From Streptococcus entericus DSM 14446 (GTDB lineage: Bacteria > Bacillota > Bacilli > Lactobacillales > Streptococcaceae), in assembly GCF_000380025.1 (NCBI RefSeq), contig NZ_KB904156.1:148619-212618 (forward strand): a stretch of DNA of 64,000 nucleotides, read 5' to 3'. The position numbers and the translations under genes were made by a program. Below the pieces are notes generated by a model that was not told the origin of the DNA, ran no database searches, and saw nothing but the letters and a program-made list of their open reading frames with translations. Below are positions 8,158 to 15,948 of this stretch, in pieces; positions within the stretch are counted from its first letter, which is position 1, and each line of letters opens with the position of its first letter.

Positions 8158-8608
8158 GTTGATTTAATTGCAGCAAGATAAACTGTCCCAGTAGTAGAAA
8201 AGGGACAAAGGCAATGGGCTGCTTACCCTGTTTCGATGCCCAAACGGCCATTATCCCCATCAAAGATGCCAATTGGATAATCCAGAGAATATCACTGGTC
8301 GACAGGACAAGTGCTAGGGTACTGAGGTAGAAAAAATCACCGGAGCCAATCTTGATATCTTTGATTTCTGCTAAAATAGCCAAGCAAAACAGGATGAGAC
8401 TGGTTGTATTCACTCCAGTAAAGGGCAGGATGACAGCAGTGCCTGCTAGCCAGATCCATAGTGGATAGGACTGACTAGTTAGATCGTATAGAGCCAAAAT
8501 AGATCCCCAAAGCAACAAATAACCTTCAGCATAGGACACTTGCCCAGTTGCCAGTTGAATAAGCAGGAGTAAGCCGATGACTATAAAAAAGATATGATGT
8601 ACTTTCAT
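8150..8608 (-). CDS. Short A24 family (type IV prepilin peptidase-like) membrane protease
   Basis: 152 residues, almost entirely hydrophobic helices. Two aspartates match the A24 aspartic protease pair: D42 in DLTSQSYP, compare D-x6-P, and D91 in IGSGDFF, the GxGD motif. The N-terminal cytoplasmic methylase region of full-length prepilin peptidases is absent, as in other short streptococcal forms. It could process ComGC-like pseudopilins, although no com genes are nearby. It is convergent with trpX and overlaps its 3' end by 8 bp. Confidence 0.75.
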   Translation of the reverse strand: MKVHHIFFIVIGLLLLIQLATGQVSYAEGYLLLWGSILALYDLTSQSYPLWIWLAGTAVILPFTGVNTTSLILFCLAILAEIKDIKIGSGDFFYLSTLALVLSTSDILWIIQLASLMGIMAVWASKQGKQPIAFVPFLLLGQFILLQLNQLI

Positions 8609-8641
8609 ATCTTTTTATTCGTTTTTTGACAGGATAAATTC

Positions 8642-8696
8642 TTGACAACTAACTTTAAAAGTGTATAATAGTTAGTGTAATCAATAATGATTATAA
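8642..8696 (+). promoter_or_regulatory. dpr: dpr promoter with PerR-like box
   Basis: TTGACA (8642-8647) is followed 16 bp later by TATAAT (8664-8669), preceded by an extended TG. Just downstream of the predicted start is CAATAATGATTATAA (8682-8696), which matches 13 of 15 positions of the PerR consensus TTATAATNATTATAA. PerR binding here would block elongation and explain peroxide induction. Confidence 0.78.
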
Positions 8697-8720
8697 ATAA
8701 GGAGGAGAAGGAGAACGATT

Positions 8721-9248
8721 ATGACAATTTTATCGGTTAAAGAATTGGCGGAGCGTGTTGAGCAACTCAGTCAAACAGAATCAGGAAGACGTCCTAAAAC
8801 AAAAGCCGTTTTGAATCAGGCGGTTGCTGACTTAGTAGTTGCCCGAACAATCATTCACCAAATTCACTGGTACATGAGAGGAAGAGGCTTTTTGCATTTA
8901 CATCCATTCATGGATACTTTAATTGACGCGATCAGTGAGCACTTAGATGAACTGAGCGAGCGTTTGATTACATTAGGTGGCTCTCCTTATTCAACCTTGG
9001 GAGAATTCCTAGATGTGACAACTCTTGTTGAGGTCAAAGGAGACTATAACCGTTCTGTCCAAGATCATATAGAGCGTTTGATTGCTGTTTATAGTCAATT
9101 AGCAAATCTTTTTCAAGTTGGCTTGGACGTCACTGACGAAGAAGGCGATGACCCATCAAACGGTCTCTTTGCAGATGCCCAAGGTGAGGTTGAAAAGAAT
9201 ATCTGGCAACTACAAGCAGAGCTAGGTCAGGCACCTGGACTGTACTAA
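8721..9248 (+). CDS. dpr: Dps-like peroxide resistance ferritin Dpr
   Basis: 175 residues. It forms a 12-subunit shell that oxidises and stores ferrous iron and so suppresses Fenton chemistry. The intersubunit ferroxidase ligands are visible in QIHWYMRGRGFLHLHPFMD and SEHLDELSERLITLGG, the Dps signature. A strong AGGAGGAGAAGGAG site precedes the ATG. The gene is monocistronic: its own PerR-type promoter lies upstream and a strong terminator follows directly. The C-terminus is somewhat acidic and Gly/Asp-rich, and it ends at the usual length for streptococcal Dpr. Confidence 0.95.
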   Translation: MTILSVKELAERVEQLSQTESGRRPKTKAVLNQAVADLVVARTIIHQIHWYMRGRGFLHLHPFMDTLIDAISEHLDELSERLITLGGSPYSTLGEFLDVTTLVEVKGDYNRSVQDHIERLIAVYSQLANLFQVGLDVTDEEGDDPSNGLFADAQGEVEKNIWQLQAELGQAPGLY

Positions 9249-9255
9249 TGGCATT

Positions 9256-9296
9256 AAAAAGCTGGGGAAACATAGGTGTTCCCCAGCTTCTTTTAT
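9256..9296 (+). terminator. dpr terminator
   Basis: The 11-bp perfect stem AAGCTGGGGAA/TTCCCCAGCTT is followed by CTTTTATAT. Confidence 0.88.
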
Positions 9297-9502
9297 ATAT
9301 CCCCAAAAGTTAAGGTAAAGTGAGAGACAACGTCCGCGCCAGCTAACCGCCCTGTTAAGTTGTCAAACATAGCGTACAAAGTAGCGTCTACCTTTTTGTA
9401 AACTTGCAAATGAGGTGATTGAATTGGGGCAACTGACATAACAAAAGACGTAGCTGTTGAGACAGTCGATGACACTTTGTAGTAACTGAAGGTTAAGTTA
9501 AA
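9293..9502 (-). pseudogene. Unidentified gene remnant, C-terminal fragment
   Basis: An open frame of about 69 codons ends at 9293. The only internal start (GTG at 9475) has no ribosome binding site, and the frame upstream is closed by TGA at 9503-9505, so the 5' part seems lost. Its alternating hydrophobic pattern (FNLTFSYYK near the start, HFTLTFGD at the end) looks like a real beta-rich protein. I do not recognise the family. The 3' end overlaps the dpr terminator. Confidence 0.4.
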
Positions 9503-9521
9503 TCAGCAAAGTCAGTGTTTT

Positions 9522-10055
9522 TTATTCAAAGAGCCGGTTAAGTTGCTCTGCCATTTCTTCAGGCGACTGGGGATTTTTCTCACCTAGCCAATCACAAATA
9601 ACCCGTGTGATGCCTGCTGCCACAAAGCGATTGCGGTAGTAGGTCTGCTGGTCAGGCTCTTCAAAGGCCATAGGCTGATAGCGGTAGGCTTCTTCCTCCA
9701 GTAGCTCGCGGAGCCCTTCTGCCAAGAGCAAGCGATAAAAGCGAAAATCCGCCGCTATAAACTGAAAAAGCCCTAACAGTCCTGCTTGCCTATTCTCCTG
9801 AAACCTAGCGACATTGGTACTGGCTAACTGAGCAAAACGCTCCTTGAGCATGACCCGCAGGACATCTTCTTTGCTACTGTAGTTACGGTAAAAGGAATTT
9901 CTTGCCACCCCAGCCCGCTCGACCAATTCGGTGATGGCAATTTTCTTGAGCGATTTCTGCTCCAAGAGAAGCAGCAGAGCTGTCTCGATGGCTTCCTTGG
10001 TCAGCTGGTGGTTTTCTTCATTAGAGCGGCGGAGGTAGTCTAGCGTCTTGGTCAC
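9522..10055 (-). CDS. TetR family regulator divergent from an esterase
   Basis: 177 residues from a GTG at 10055 that lies eight bases after AAAGGAGAT; longer in-frame starts up to 10139 run through the intergenic operator and are disfavoured. The helix-turn-helix is at about residues 20-60 (ERAGVARNSFYRNYSSKEDVL), followed by a short TetR_C-like helical domain with FYRLLLAEGLREL, as in DhaS-like regulators. It is divergent from the esterase gene across a 103-bp region containing a palindrome, so it probably controls both. Confidence 0.85.
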   Translation of the reverse strand: MTKTLDYLRRSNEENHQLTKEAIETALLLLLEQKSLKKIAITELVERAGVARNSFYRNYSSKEDVLRVMLKERFAQLASTNVARFQENRQAGLLGLFQFIAADFRFYRLLLAEGLRELLEEEAYRYQPMAFEEPDQQTYYRNRFVAAGITRVICDWLGEKNPQSPEEMAEQLNRLFE

Positions 10056-10121
10056 GATGGCACATCTCCTTTGATTTGTCTTAGCCGAAAGGCTTTTTCT
10101 TGTTATTCTACCATATCGGTG

Positions 10122-10133
10122 GTACACTTGTAC
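10122..10133. promoter_or_regulatory. Candidate TetR operator in divergent region
   Basis: GTACACTTGTAC (five-base arms around CT) lies directly after a minus-strand TTGACT that would be the -35 of the regulator gene. The core ACACTTGT also occurs in the operator-like palindrome at 12112-12129 in front of the next TetR/hydrolase pair. Confidence 0.5.
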
Positions 10134-10158
10134 AGTCAAAACCAGAAAGGACGCTCTT

Positions 10159-11457
10159 ATGAACCCTCTTTACCTCATCGACATCCTCATCCTCACCCTC
10201 AGCCTGGGGCTGTATGTCCTCTTCCACCAGCCTGCGACTATCGTTCCAATCCTGCTAGCCCTCCTCACCTACCGCTACCTGCATAGCCAAGCCCTCTGGC
10301 AAAAAGGATTCAGCCTAGCAAGTTCTTTTGCTCTAGTCATCGGTTGGTGGAGCGACCGCTACTCTCTCGCCATGCTGGCAGCGACCCTGACAGGCGTGAC
10401 AGGCCTGAGCCTTATCCTCTCTCATCTTTTGAAAAATGGCAGAGCTCCTCAGACCGTTTGGAGCAAGGTCAGACGTGGTTTAGCTAGCCTTGCTCTACTA
10501 GGTCTTGTAGTTGGTCACCTCTTTTTAACCTACAATGTCATCAACCCAGACGTCATGACCCGCCAAGCTCCGCTATTGTTCAGCGAAAAAACACCCCCAA
10601 GAGAAGCCAACCTCCAGCGCACCGAAGAGATATCAGAAGGCAGAATCAACTACTACAACCTAACTTATCCATCTCATCTGCCCAACAACACCATGGACAT
10701 CTACACCACACCACAAGCTAAGGGAACGCTGGTCTACATCCACGGTGGCGGCTACGCTGCTGGAGACAAGTGGAATCGTGAGAATTACCTCTTTCGCTAT
10801 GTCAAGGATGGCTACAACGTTGTCAATATCAACTACCAGCTCTCACCCGCTGCTCGCTACCCTGACGGCCTCACACAAGTCGACCAAGCACTGGCTGATG
10901 TCGTCGCACAGGCGACCACCTACGGTATTGATCCCAATAGCATCATCTTGTCAGGCGATTCGGCTGGTGGGCAACTGGCAGGACAGTTAGCCCTTGTCTT
11001 GACGAATAAAGACTATGCCAAAGCCATTGGCTTTATGCCCAAAACTCAGATCATTCCCAAAGCCTATATCGGCGTTAGCGCGTGGTCGGATATCCAGCTA
11101 GGCATGCGGATGGGGGATCCTGTTCTGGATTGGTTCATTCAACCACTTGCCCGTTCCTACTTCCAAGTACTGGATGTGGAGCAGGCAGCTATTGCCGAAG
11201 AAGCCTCAATCGTCAAGCATGTGGATGCCAACTTTCCAGCCAGCTTTATCAGCGATGGCAACACAGGCAGTTTCACCACTGCCAATCTGGCGCTGGTTGA
11301 CCGCTTGAAAGCCCTTGGAGTGAGGGTTGAGAGCCAGTTTTACGACAAAAAAGACGTTGAACTCCACCACATCTTTGAACTGGACATTAAAAACCCTTAC
11401 GCTCAAGAGGCCTATGCCAAGCATTTAACCTTTTTAGAAATAGTTTTGGCGGATTAG
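10159..11457 (+). CDS. Membrane-anchored alpha/beta hydrolase (BD-FAE-like esterase)
   Basis: 432 residues. About five hydrophobic helices occupy residues 1-125. An alpha/beta-hydrolase domain follows, with the oxyanion motif HGGGY at 195-199, the nucleophile in GDSAGG (S268) and a late HH in VELHHIF that could supply the catalytic histidine. Related proteins are annotated as carboxylesterases of the BD-FAE/ExeS type. The multi-helix anchor places the active site at the membrane, so an acylated lipid or envelope glycan is a plausible substrate; this is inference. A TetR gene is divergent. Confidence 0.85.
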   Translation: MNPLYLIDILILTLSLGLYVLFHQPATIVPILLALLTYRYLHSQALWQKGFSLASSFALVIGWWSDRYSLAMLAATLTGVTGLSLILSHLLKNGRAPQTVWSKVRRGLASLALLGLVVGHLFLTYNVINPDVMTRQAPLLFSEKTPPREANLQRTEEISEGRINYYNLTYPSHLPNNTMDIYTTPQAKGTLVYIHGGGYAAGDKWNRENYLFRYVKDGYNVVNINYQLSPAARYPDGLTQVDQALADVVAQATTYGIDPNSIILSGDSAGGQLAGQLALVLTNKDYAKAIGFMPKTQIIPKAYIGVSAWSDIQLGMRMGDPVLDWFIQPLARSYFQVLDVEQAAIAEEASIVKHVDANFPASFISDGNTGSFTTANLALVDRLKALGVRVESQFYDKKDVELHHIFELDIKNPYAQEAYAKHLTFLEIVLAD

Positions 11458-11471
11458 TAGAAAAAGAGAAT

Positions 11472-11500
11472 AAAAGACGGGCGGTGTTGCTCGTCTTTTT
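11472..11500 (+). terminator. Terminator after first esterase
   Basis: AAAAGACGGGC pairs with GCTCGTCTTTT (one G-T pair) around GGTGTT and is followed by a T run. It can also serve the convergent TetR gene. Confidence 0.8.
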
Positions 11501-11512
11501 AAATCTGTAACC

Positions 11513-12022
11513 TTATCCATTTTTCAGTAATGCCATAATCTCATCAGGACTCTCCTGACAGCCCTTGGCCACCCAGGTCCGTAGGACCCTGAAAAAGCCA
11601 CCGACAATAAATTGCAGGTGAAAATCATCCGTCAGATGCCCTAGCCGTTCTTGAAAATACCGATTTAATTCTTCTTCCAACAGATAGTCCAAGCGATTGG
11701 CCATGAGCAAGCGAATCGGCTCCTGCTGCCCGTAAAAAAAATCGAAAAACTGCCGCAGGGCCAGCATCAAATGGGCATCCGACCAATCCGACAAATCCAT
11801 CTCCCGTCTCTCCAGCCAAGCCTGCATCTCATGACGAAGGGAGCGGACCAGCACCTCCTCCTTACTGGTAAAATTACGGTAAAAGGTCACTCGCCCCACA
11901 CCAGCCCGTGCCACCAGTTCGGATACGCTAATCTTCCCAAAAGGCTTGACCGCCAGCAAGTCCCACATCGCTCCAATCACACTCTCCACAAACAGCGATT
12001 CCTGCCGCTTAACCTTGTCCAT
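11513..12022 (-). CDS. TetR family regulator divergent from pectin-acetylesterase-like gene
   Basis: 169 residues, starting at the ATG at 12022 (MDKVKRQESLF) that follows GGGAGG; an upstream ATG at 12094 lies inside the divergent promoter region. The HTH (ARAGVGRVTFYRNFTSKEEVL) is close in sequence to that of the TetR at 9522-10055, and both have the FYRN recognition helix and a short C-terminal domain, so they are probably paralogs. It is divergent from the hydrolase operon at 12156 with an 18-bp palindrome between them. Confidence 0.85.
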   Translation of the reverse strand: MDKVKRQESLFVESVIGAMWDLLAVKPFGKISVSELVARAGVGRVTFYRNFTSKEEVLVRSLRHEMQAWLERREMDLSDWSDAHLMLALRQFFDFFYGQQEPIRLLMANRLDYLLEEELNRYFQERLGHLTDDFHLQFIVGGFFRVLRTWVAKGCQESPDEIMALLKNG

Positions 12023-12098
12023 GCGAAACACTTCCTCCCTTTTGTTTCCTTTTGGAGCAATAGCAGAGCTAGTACTAGTTTTCCACCCCGTCATCTGC

Positions 12099-12129
12099 TA
12101 TACTAGCAAAACAGAAACACTTGTTTCTG
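12099..12129 (+). promoter_or_regulatory. Promoter -10 and palindromic operator of the hydrolase operon
   Basis: TATACT at 12099-12104 is a likely -10 for the plus-strand genes; no good -35 is seen. CAGAAACACTTGTTTCTG (12112-12129), with perfect 8-bp arms around CT, overlaps the predicted start point and is the probable binding site of the divergent TetR protein. Confidence 0.65.
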
Positions 12130-12155
12130 AAATTATACCACAAGAGGAGATAATC

Positions 12156-13298
12156 GTGACAAAACAACCTTTCTACAAGAAAAAATTTTTTAAAGTTTTT
12201 ACAGTTATCCTAGCTAGCCTTGGTTTAATTGGTTTCGCCGCCTACAAACAGACCTTTGGCTGGTCGGCACCTGAACTCAGACAAGAAACTCCTGATGTGG
12301 GGAAATGGTACCGCCTCAGTCCTGATGGAGTGGTTGATTCGACCGGTCAACCAGCTCACGGTTTACTGAGGATTGGCAAGGACAAAAACAAGGTCATGGT
12401 CTATTTCTTTGGCGGTGGTGCCAGTATCAATGCTGAAACAGCTGCAGCTGGTAAGGCCTTCTACGCCACCTCAACCAAGCACCAAGATTTTGTCGCTACC
12501 TGGGGGATTGGCAGTTCCCAGGAAGACAATCCTTTTAAGGATTGGACCATCTTAGCCCTGCCTTACAGTACCGGTGATTTTCATTCTGGAACAGGCGAAT
12601 TTGCCTACACCGACAAAAACGGCCAACAAAAAATCCTCCACCACAAGGGTTACCAGAACCTGATGACCCTGATGGCTGAAGCCAAAACCTATATGGGCAA
12701 TCCTGACACCCTTCTGGTCACAGGATTTTCAGCTGGTGGCTTTGCCACATCCCTCCTGGCTGACGATGTGATTGACCAGTTTCCAACCGCAAAAAACATC
12801 ACGGTTGCCGTTGATAGCTCGCTCCTACTCCACGATGACTGGAAAGGGATTGCCGAACGGGTGTGGCAAACGCCTGACCACATCAGCGACCGCCTGAACT
12901 CTAACAATCTGGTCCTGGATAGCCTGGTCGCCCTCCATGATAAGCGAGGCGATACCGTCAAAGTTCTCTTTGATAGCTCCTATCGTGACGGCATTCTTCA
13001 ACAATACCAAAACTATATCGACAAGGGACAGCTGGCGGACCCGACACCTGAGACTAGCCAGCAATTTCAAGCCGAGCTGAAAGCCATGGTTGAGAGCCTA
13101 CAAAGCCGTATTGACGGCGTTGGTATCTATGTCTGGAACCACGGTCAAGATGACAAGACAACAGCTACTCAACACACTACCATCAACTATAAAACCTTTT
13201 TCACACCCATGAGTGACGATAAAAGCATTGCTGACTGGATGGCTGATGCCGTCAATGGCGACGTGAAGAGCTATGGATTAGAGTTATTGAACAAGTAG
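12156..13298 (+). CDS. Pectin acetylesterase/Notum-like serine hydrolase
   Basis: 380 residues from a GTG at 12156 behind AGAGGAGA. An N-terminal membrane helix (about 10-30) anchors a pectinacetylesterase-family (PF03283) domain: the oxyanion-hole region VYFFGGGASIN, the long ILALPYSTGDFHSGTGEF segment, the nucleophile elbow GFSAGG (S192) and FDSSYRDGI. The family removes O-acetyl or, in animal Notum, O-palmitoleoyl esters. It is the first gene of a two-gene operon with the next esterase (14-bp gap). The bacterial substrate is unknown, with envelope polysaccharide O-acyl groups a reasonable guess. Confidence 0.82.
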   Translation: MTKQPFYKKKFFKVFTVILASLGLIGFAAYKQTFGWSAPELRQETPDVGKWYRLSPDGVVDSTGQPAHGLLRIGKDKNKVMVYFFGGGASINAETAAAGKAFYATSTKHQDFVATWGIGSSQEDNPFKDWTILALPYSTGDFHSGTGEFAYTDKNGQQKILHHKGYQNLMTLMAEAKTYMGNPDTLLVTGFSAGGFATSLLADDVIDQFPTAKNITVAVDSSLLLHDDWKGIAERVWQTPDHISDRLNSNNLVLDSLVALHDKRGDTVKVLFDSSYRDGILQQYQNYIDKGQLADPTPETSQQFQAELKAMVESLQSRIDGVGIYVWNHGQDDKTTATQHTTINYKTFFTPMSDDKSIADWMADAVNGDVKSYGLELLNK

Positions 13299-13312
13299 AA
13301 AGGACATCCCTA

Positions 13313-14371
13313 ATGACACAGAAGAAAAAATCAAAACGACTCTGGAAGATTTTAGGGCTTACCCTAGCAAGTCTGATTGGACTTTTTAGCCTCCTAGCGG
13401 GAGCTATTGCCCTCAAACCCCAACTCGTCATTAGCGTCATTCAGTCAGCGATGTATCCGAATGGCAAGGCCATTAATCCGACAGAACCGCTCAATCCCCC
13501 TTCCCAACAGGTCAAGGAAAATGGGATTTATTACCGCAATGATATCGACTATGGCAGCACCTACCCCAACTCGTTTTTAGACATTTCCTATCCGTCTGAG
13601 GATACCAGTGTTGATAGGCCAACTATTATCTATTTCCATGGTGGAGGGTTTTTCGGTGGCGATAAGGCTATGGGTGATCCCTTAGCGGCAAATAACGATA
13701 GCAACTATCTTTTTGACCAGCTGGTTCAAGAAGGTTACCATCTGGTCAATGTTAACTATGTTCTAGTGCCTGACTACCACTTCCCAGACCCCATTGTACA
13801 GATGAACGAAGCGGTCAACTACCTAGTGGACCATCAAACAGAGCTTGGCCTCAACATGAACAAGGTGATTTTCTTTGGGCAATCGGCTGGCGCTATCATG
13901 GTTGGCCAGTATGGCGCCATCTTGTCAAACCCTGATTACCGAGCTCTCTACCCTTTGACCCAAGACCCAAAACTCACCAGCTCTCAAGTCAAAGCCATGG
14001 TCATTGATGATGCCCCCTTTCAAATCCCCAGCGGCAATCTGGCACTGGACCTGATGATATCAAATTATCTGGATGATAACCTCTTGTGGCAACAGAAAGA
14101 ATTGCTCCAGTCATACAATCCCATCCCCAATCTGACCGCTGACTACCCTCGCTCAATCATGCTAGCAGGAACGGCTGACGGATTCCCAGAAGATATGAGA
14201 GCCTTTAGTGATAATCTCAGTCAACTCGGGGTAGAGAACACTTATTTCCACACAGACAAGGAAACCTATGGCTTAACTGCCCATGGCTACCTGTCCAACC
14301 TTAAATACGATAAAACAGGAGCAGCTCAGGCTGCTTACAAGATGATTTTAGACTTTATCAGCCAACCATAG
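13313..14371 (+). CDS. Membrane-anchored alpha/beta hydrolase (esterase)
   Basis: 352 residues. One N-terminal transmembrane helix (about 10-35) precedes an alpha/beta-hydrolase fold with HGGGFFGGD at 109-117 and nucleophile elbow FGQSAG (S191). Regions VNVNYVLVPDYHFPDP and MLAGTADGF fit the BD-FAE/hormone-sensitive-lipase-like architecture, and the histidine may be in TAHGYL. It follows the pectin-acetylesterase-like gene by 14 bp and is presumably under the same TetR control. It is clearly related in layout to the proteins at 10159 and 14939, but the three are divergent from each other. Confidence 0.85.
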   Translation: MTQKKKSKRLWKILGLTLASLIGLFSLLAGAIALKPQLVISVIQSAMYPNGKAINPTEPLNPPSQQVKENGIYYRNDIDYGSTYPNSFLDISYPSEDTSVDRPTIIYFHGGGFFGGDKAMGDPLAANNDSNYLFDQLVQEGYHLVNVNYVLVPDYHFPDPIVQMNEAVNYLVDHQTELGLNMNKVIFFGQSAGAIMVGQYGAILSNPDYRALYPLTQDPKLTSSQVKAMVIDDAPFQIPSGNLALDLMISNYLDDNLLWQQKELLQSYNPIPNLTADYPRSIMLAGTADGFPEDMRAFSDNLSQLGVENTYFHTDKETYGLTAHGYLSNLKYDKTGAAQAAYKMILDFISQP

Positions 14372-14398
14372 TGTTTATGTGGCTTCTCTAACCAATCA

Positions 14399-14450
14399 TA
14401 AAACAGCTGCCCTTTAACTAGCTTTAGCTTGGGAACAGCTGTTTTTGTTT
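14399..14450 (+). terminator. Long hairpin terminator between convergent genes
   Basis: AAACAGCTG pairs with CAGCTGTTT, with inner CCC/GGG and AGCT pairing, and is followed by TTTTGTTTT. It ends the two-gene hydrolase operon. Confidence 0.85.
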
Positions 14451-14481
14451 TCCCTGACATCAAGTGTTCAACGCTAGTAGC

Positions 14482-14862
14482 CTACAACTGATCCTGCAAG
14501 GCTGCCAGTTGGGAAACTAATTCACTCTGGGATTCGAGTAAACCAGACAAGAAGGTCTTGAGCTGACCCAGTTGCGCAATCTGCTGGTCAATTTCCACCA
14601 AGCGGTCACGGAGGTTGGCCTTAGCCACATCGGTCAGGTCTTGTTTTTGTCGCAAGACCTCTAAAAAGACCCCGATGTCCTTGAGGGAAAAACCGCTTAG
14701 GGTCATGTCCTTGATAAAGCGGGCAAGGATGAGGTGCCTGTCTTCATAAGAACGGTAGTTGTTATCTCCACGGACAGGAGCTGGCAGGAGACCAACTTTT
14801 TCATAATAACGGACGGTGGAAATGGCCAGACCGCTACGGGCGACAAATTCTTTGCTGTTCAT
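14482..14862 (-). CDS. MerR family transcriptional activator
   Basis: 126 residues. The winged-helix MerR DNA-binding domain is at 1-70 (SGLAISTVRYYEKVGLLPAP), followed by a coiled-coil dimerisation helix rich in Leu, Gln and Glu. No cysteine cluster is present, so a metal sensor of the MerR/CueR type is unlikely; it resembles AdhR/NmlR-like short members that sense electrophiles. It is divergent from the esterase operon at 14939 across a promoter with the 19-bp spacer diagnostic for MerR control. Confidence 0.9.
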   Translation of the reverse strand: MNSKEFVARSGLAISTVRYYEKVGLLPAPVRGDNNYRSYEDRHLILARFIKDMTLSGFSLKDIGVFLEVLRQKQDLTDVAKANLRDRLVEIDQQIAQLGQLKTFLSGLLESQSELVSQLAALQDQL

Positions 14863-14874
14863 GGAACTTTCTCC

Positions 14875-14905
14875 TTGACTATAAAGTTACTTCATAGTTT
14901 ATACT
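14875..14905 (+). promoter_or_regulatory. MerR-type promoter with 19-bp spacer
   Basis: TTGACT (14875-14880) and TATACT (14900-14905) are separated by 19 bp instead of 17. A nearly perfect 21-bp dyad (ACTAT-n-AAGT ... ACTT-n-ATAGT, 14878-14898) is centred in the spacer. This is the classic layout in which a MerR dimer untwists the DNA to activate transcription, here of the operon 14939-17575. Confidence 0.88.
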
Positions 14906-14938
14906 AAAAAGGTCTAAAACACAAGAAGGAGAAAAACC

Positions 14939-15922
14939 ATGAAAAAACACCTGAAACGAGCAGGCCTAATCCTGCTCACCATCACAGCTCTGCTATGGGG
15001 CTATGCCCGCCTCATCCAACAACGGTCCCTGGCCAGCTGGGTAGTGGAATGCTACTTTTGGTTGAATGGCACCAAGAAGGGGCTAGAGGAGCAGCCAGAA
15101 GAGCAATTTGAAGCCTTTCTGGCTGAGCAGCAGGCCATCAGCGACCAGCCTTTTGCCAAACCCAAGCTTTCCCAAGAGGTGACGGAAACCACGGTGGACG
15201 GCATGCAGGTCTTCACCTGGAACGACAAGCAAGACTCCAACCAAAAGGTGCTCTTTTACATCCACGGTGGTGCCTATGTGGCACAACCGACCCCTCAGCA
15301 TTTTTCAGCCCTGGATAACCTCTCGAAAGCCTTGGATGCCAAGGTGGTCTTCCCCATCTACCCCAAGGCGCCTGCCTACACCTATGAGGACGCCTTCCCC
15401 AAGATGGAGACCCTCTACAAGCAGGTCCTTGCCCAAACGGCTAATCCCCTCAACATCACCCTTATGGGCGACTCGGCTGGTGGTGGCTTTAGCCTGGGGT
15501 TTGTCATGTACGCCCGCGACCACGAGCTCCCGCAACCAAAGGACATCATCCTCCTCTCGCCTTGGTTGGATGTAGCGACCGACAACCCAGAGGTTGCAAA
15601 CTACGAGGCAGTTGATCCCATGTTGTCAGCTTGGGGCCTTAACCGGGATGGTGAGCTTTGGGCTAATGGCAGAGCGAACATGGACAACCCTTATGTCAGC
15701 CCCATTTACGGTGACTTTGACGGTTTAGGTAAGATTTCCATCTTTGTCGGTACCCATGAGATTTTCCTGCCAGACAACCAAAAACTCCATAACCTCCTGA
15801 CCCAGCAAGGGATAGACCACAACTATATCCAAGCTGACAAGATGAATCACGTTTACGCCATCTTCCCAATCCCTGAAGCCAAAGAAGCCCAGGAACAGAT
15901 TGTGGAGATTATCAAGCAGTAA
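14939..15922 (+). CDS. Alpha/beta hydrolase (esterase/lipase, MerR-controlled)
   Basis: 327 residues with an N-terminal signal or anchor helix (about 8-26). The oxyanion motif YIHGGAYVAQP has its histidine at 109, the nucleophile elbow is GDSAGGG (S179), the acid is probably in the GTHEIFLPD segment and the histidine in MNHVYAIFP. It belongs to the alpha/beta-hydrolase_3 (HSL-like) group. It is the first gene of a three-gene operon with a lactonase-like propeller and a SnoaL-like protein. The GAAGGAG ribosome site is strong. The substrate is unknown. Confidence 0.87.
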   Translation: MKKHLKRAGLILLTITALLWGYARLIQQRSLASWVVECYFWLNGTKKGLEEQPEEQFEAFLAEQQAISDQPFAKPKLSQEVTETTVDGMQVFTWNDKQDSNQKVLFYIHGGAYVAQPTPQHFSALDNLSKALDAKVVFPIYPKAPAYTYEDAFPKMETLYKQVLAQTANPLNITLMGDSAGGGFSLGFVMYARDHELPQPKDIILLSPWLDVATDNPEVANYEAVDPMLSAWGLNRDGELWANGRANMDNPYVSPIYGDFDGLGKISIFVGTHEIFLPDNQKLHNLLTQQGIDHNYIQADKMNHVYAIFPIPEAKEAQEQIVEIIKQ

Positions 15923-15948
15923 GAAACGGCTAGTTAAGCGAGGATAGA

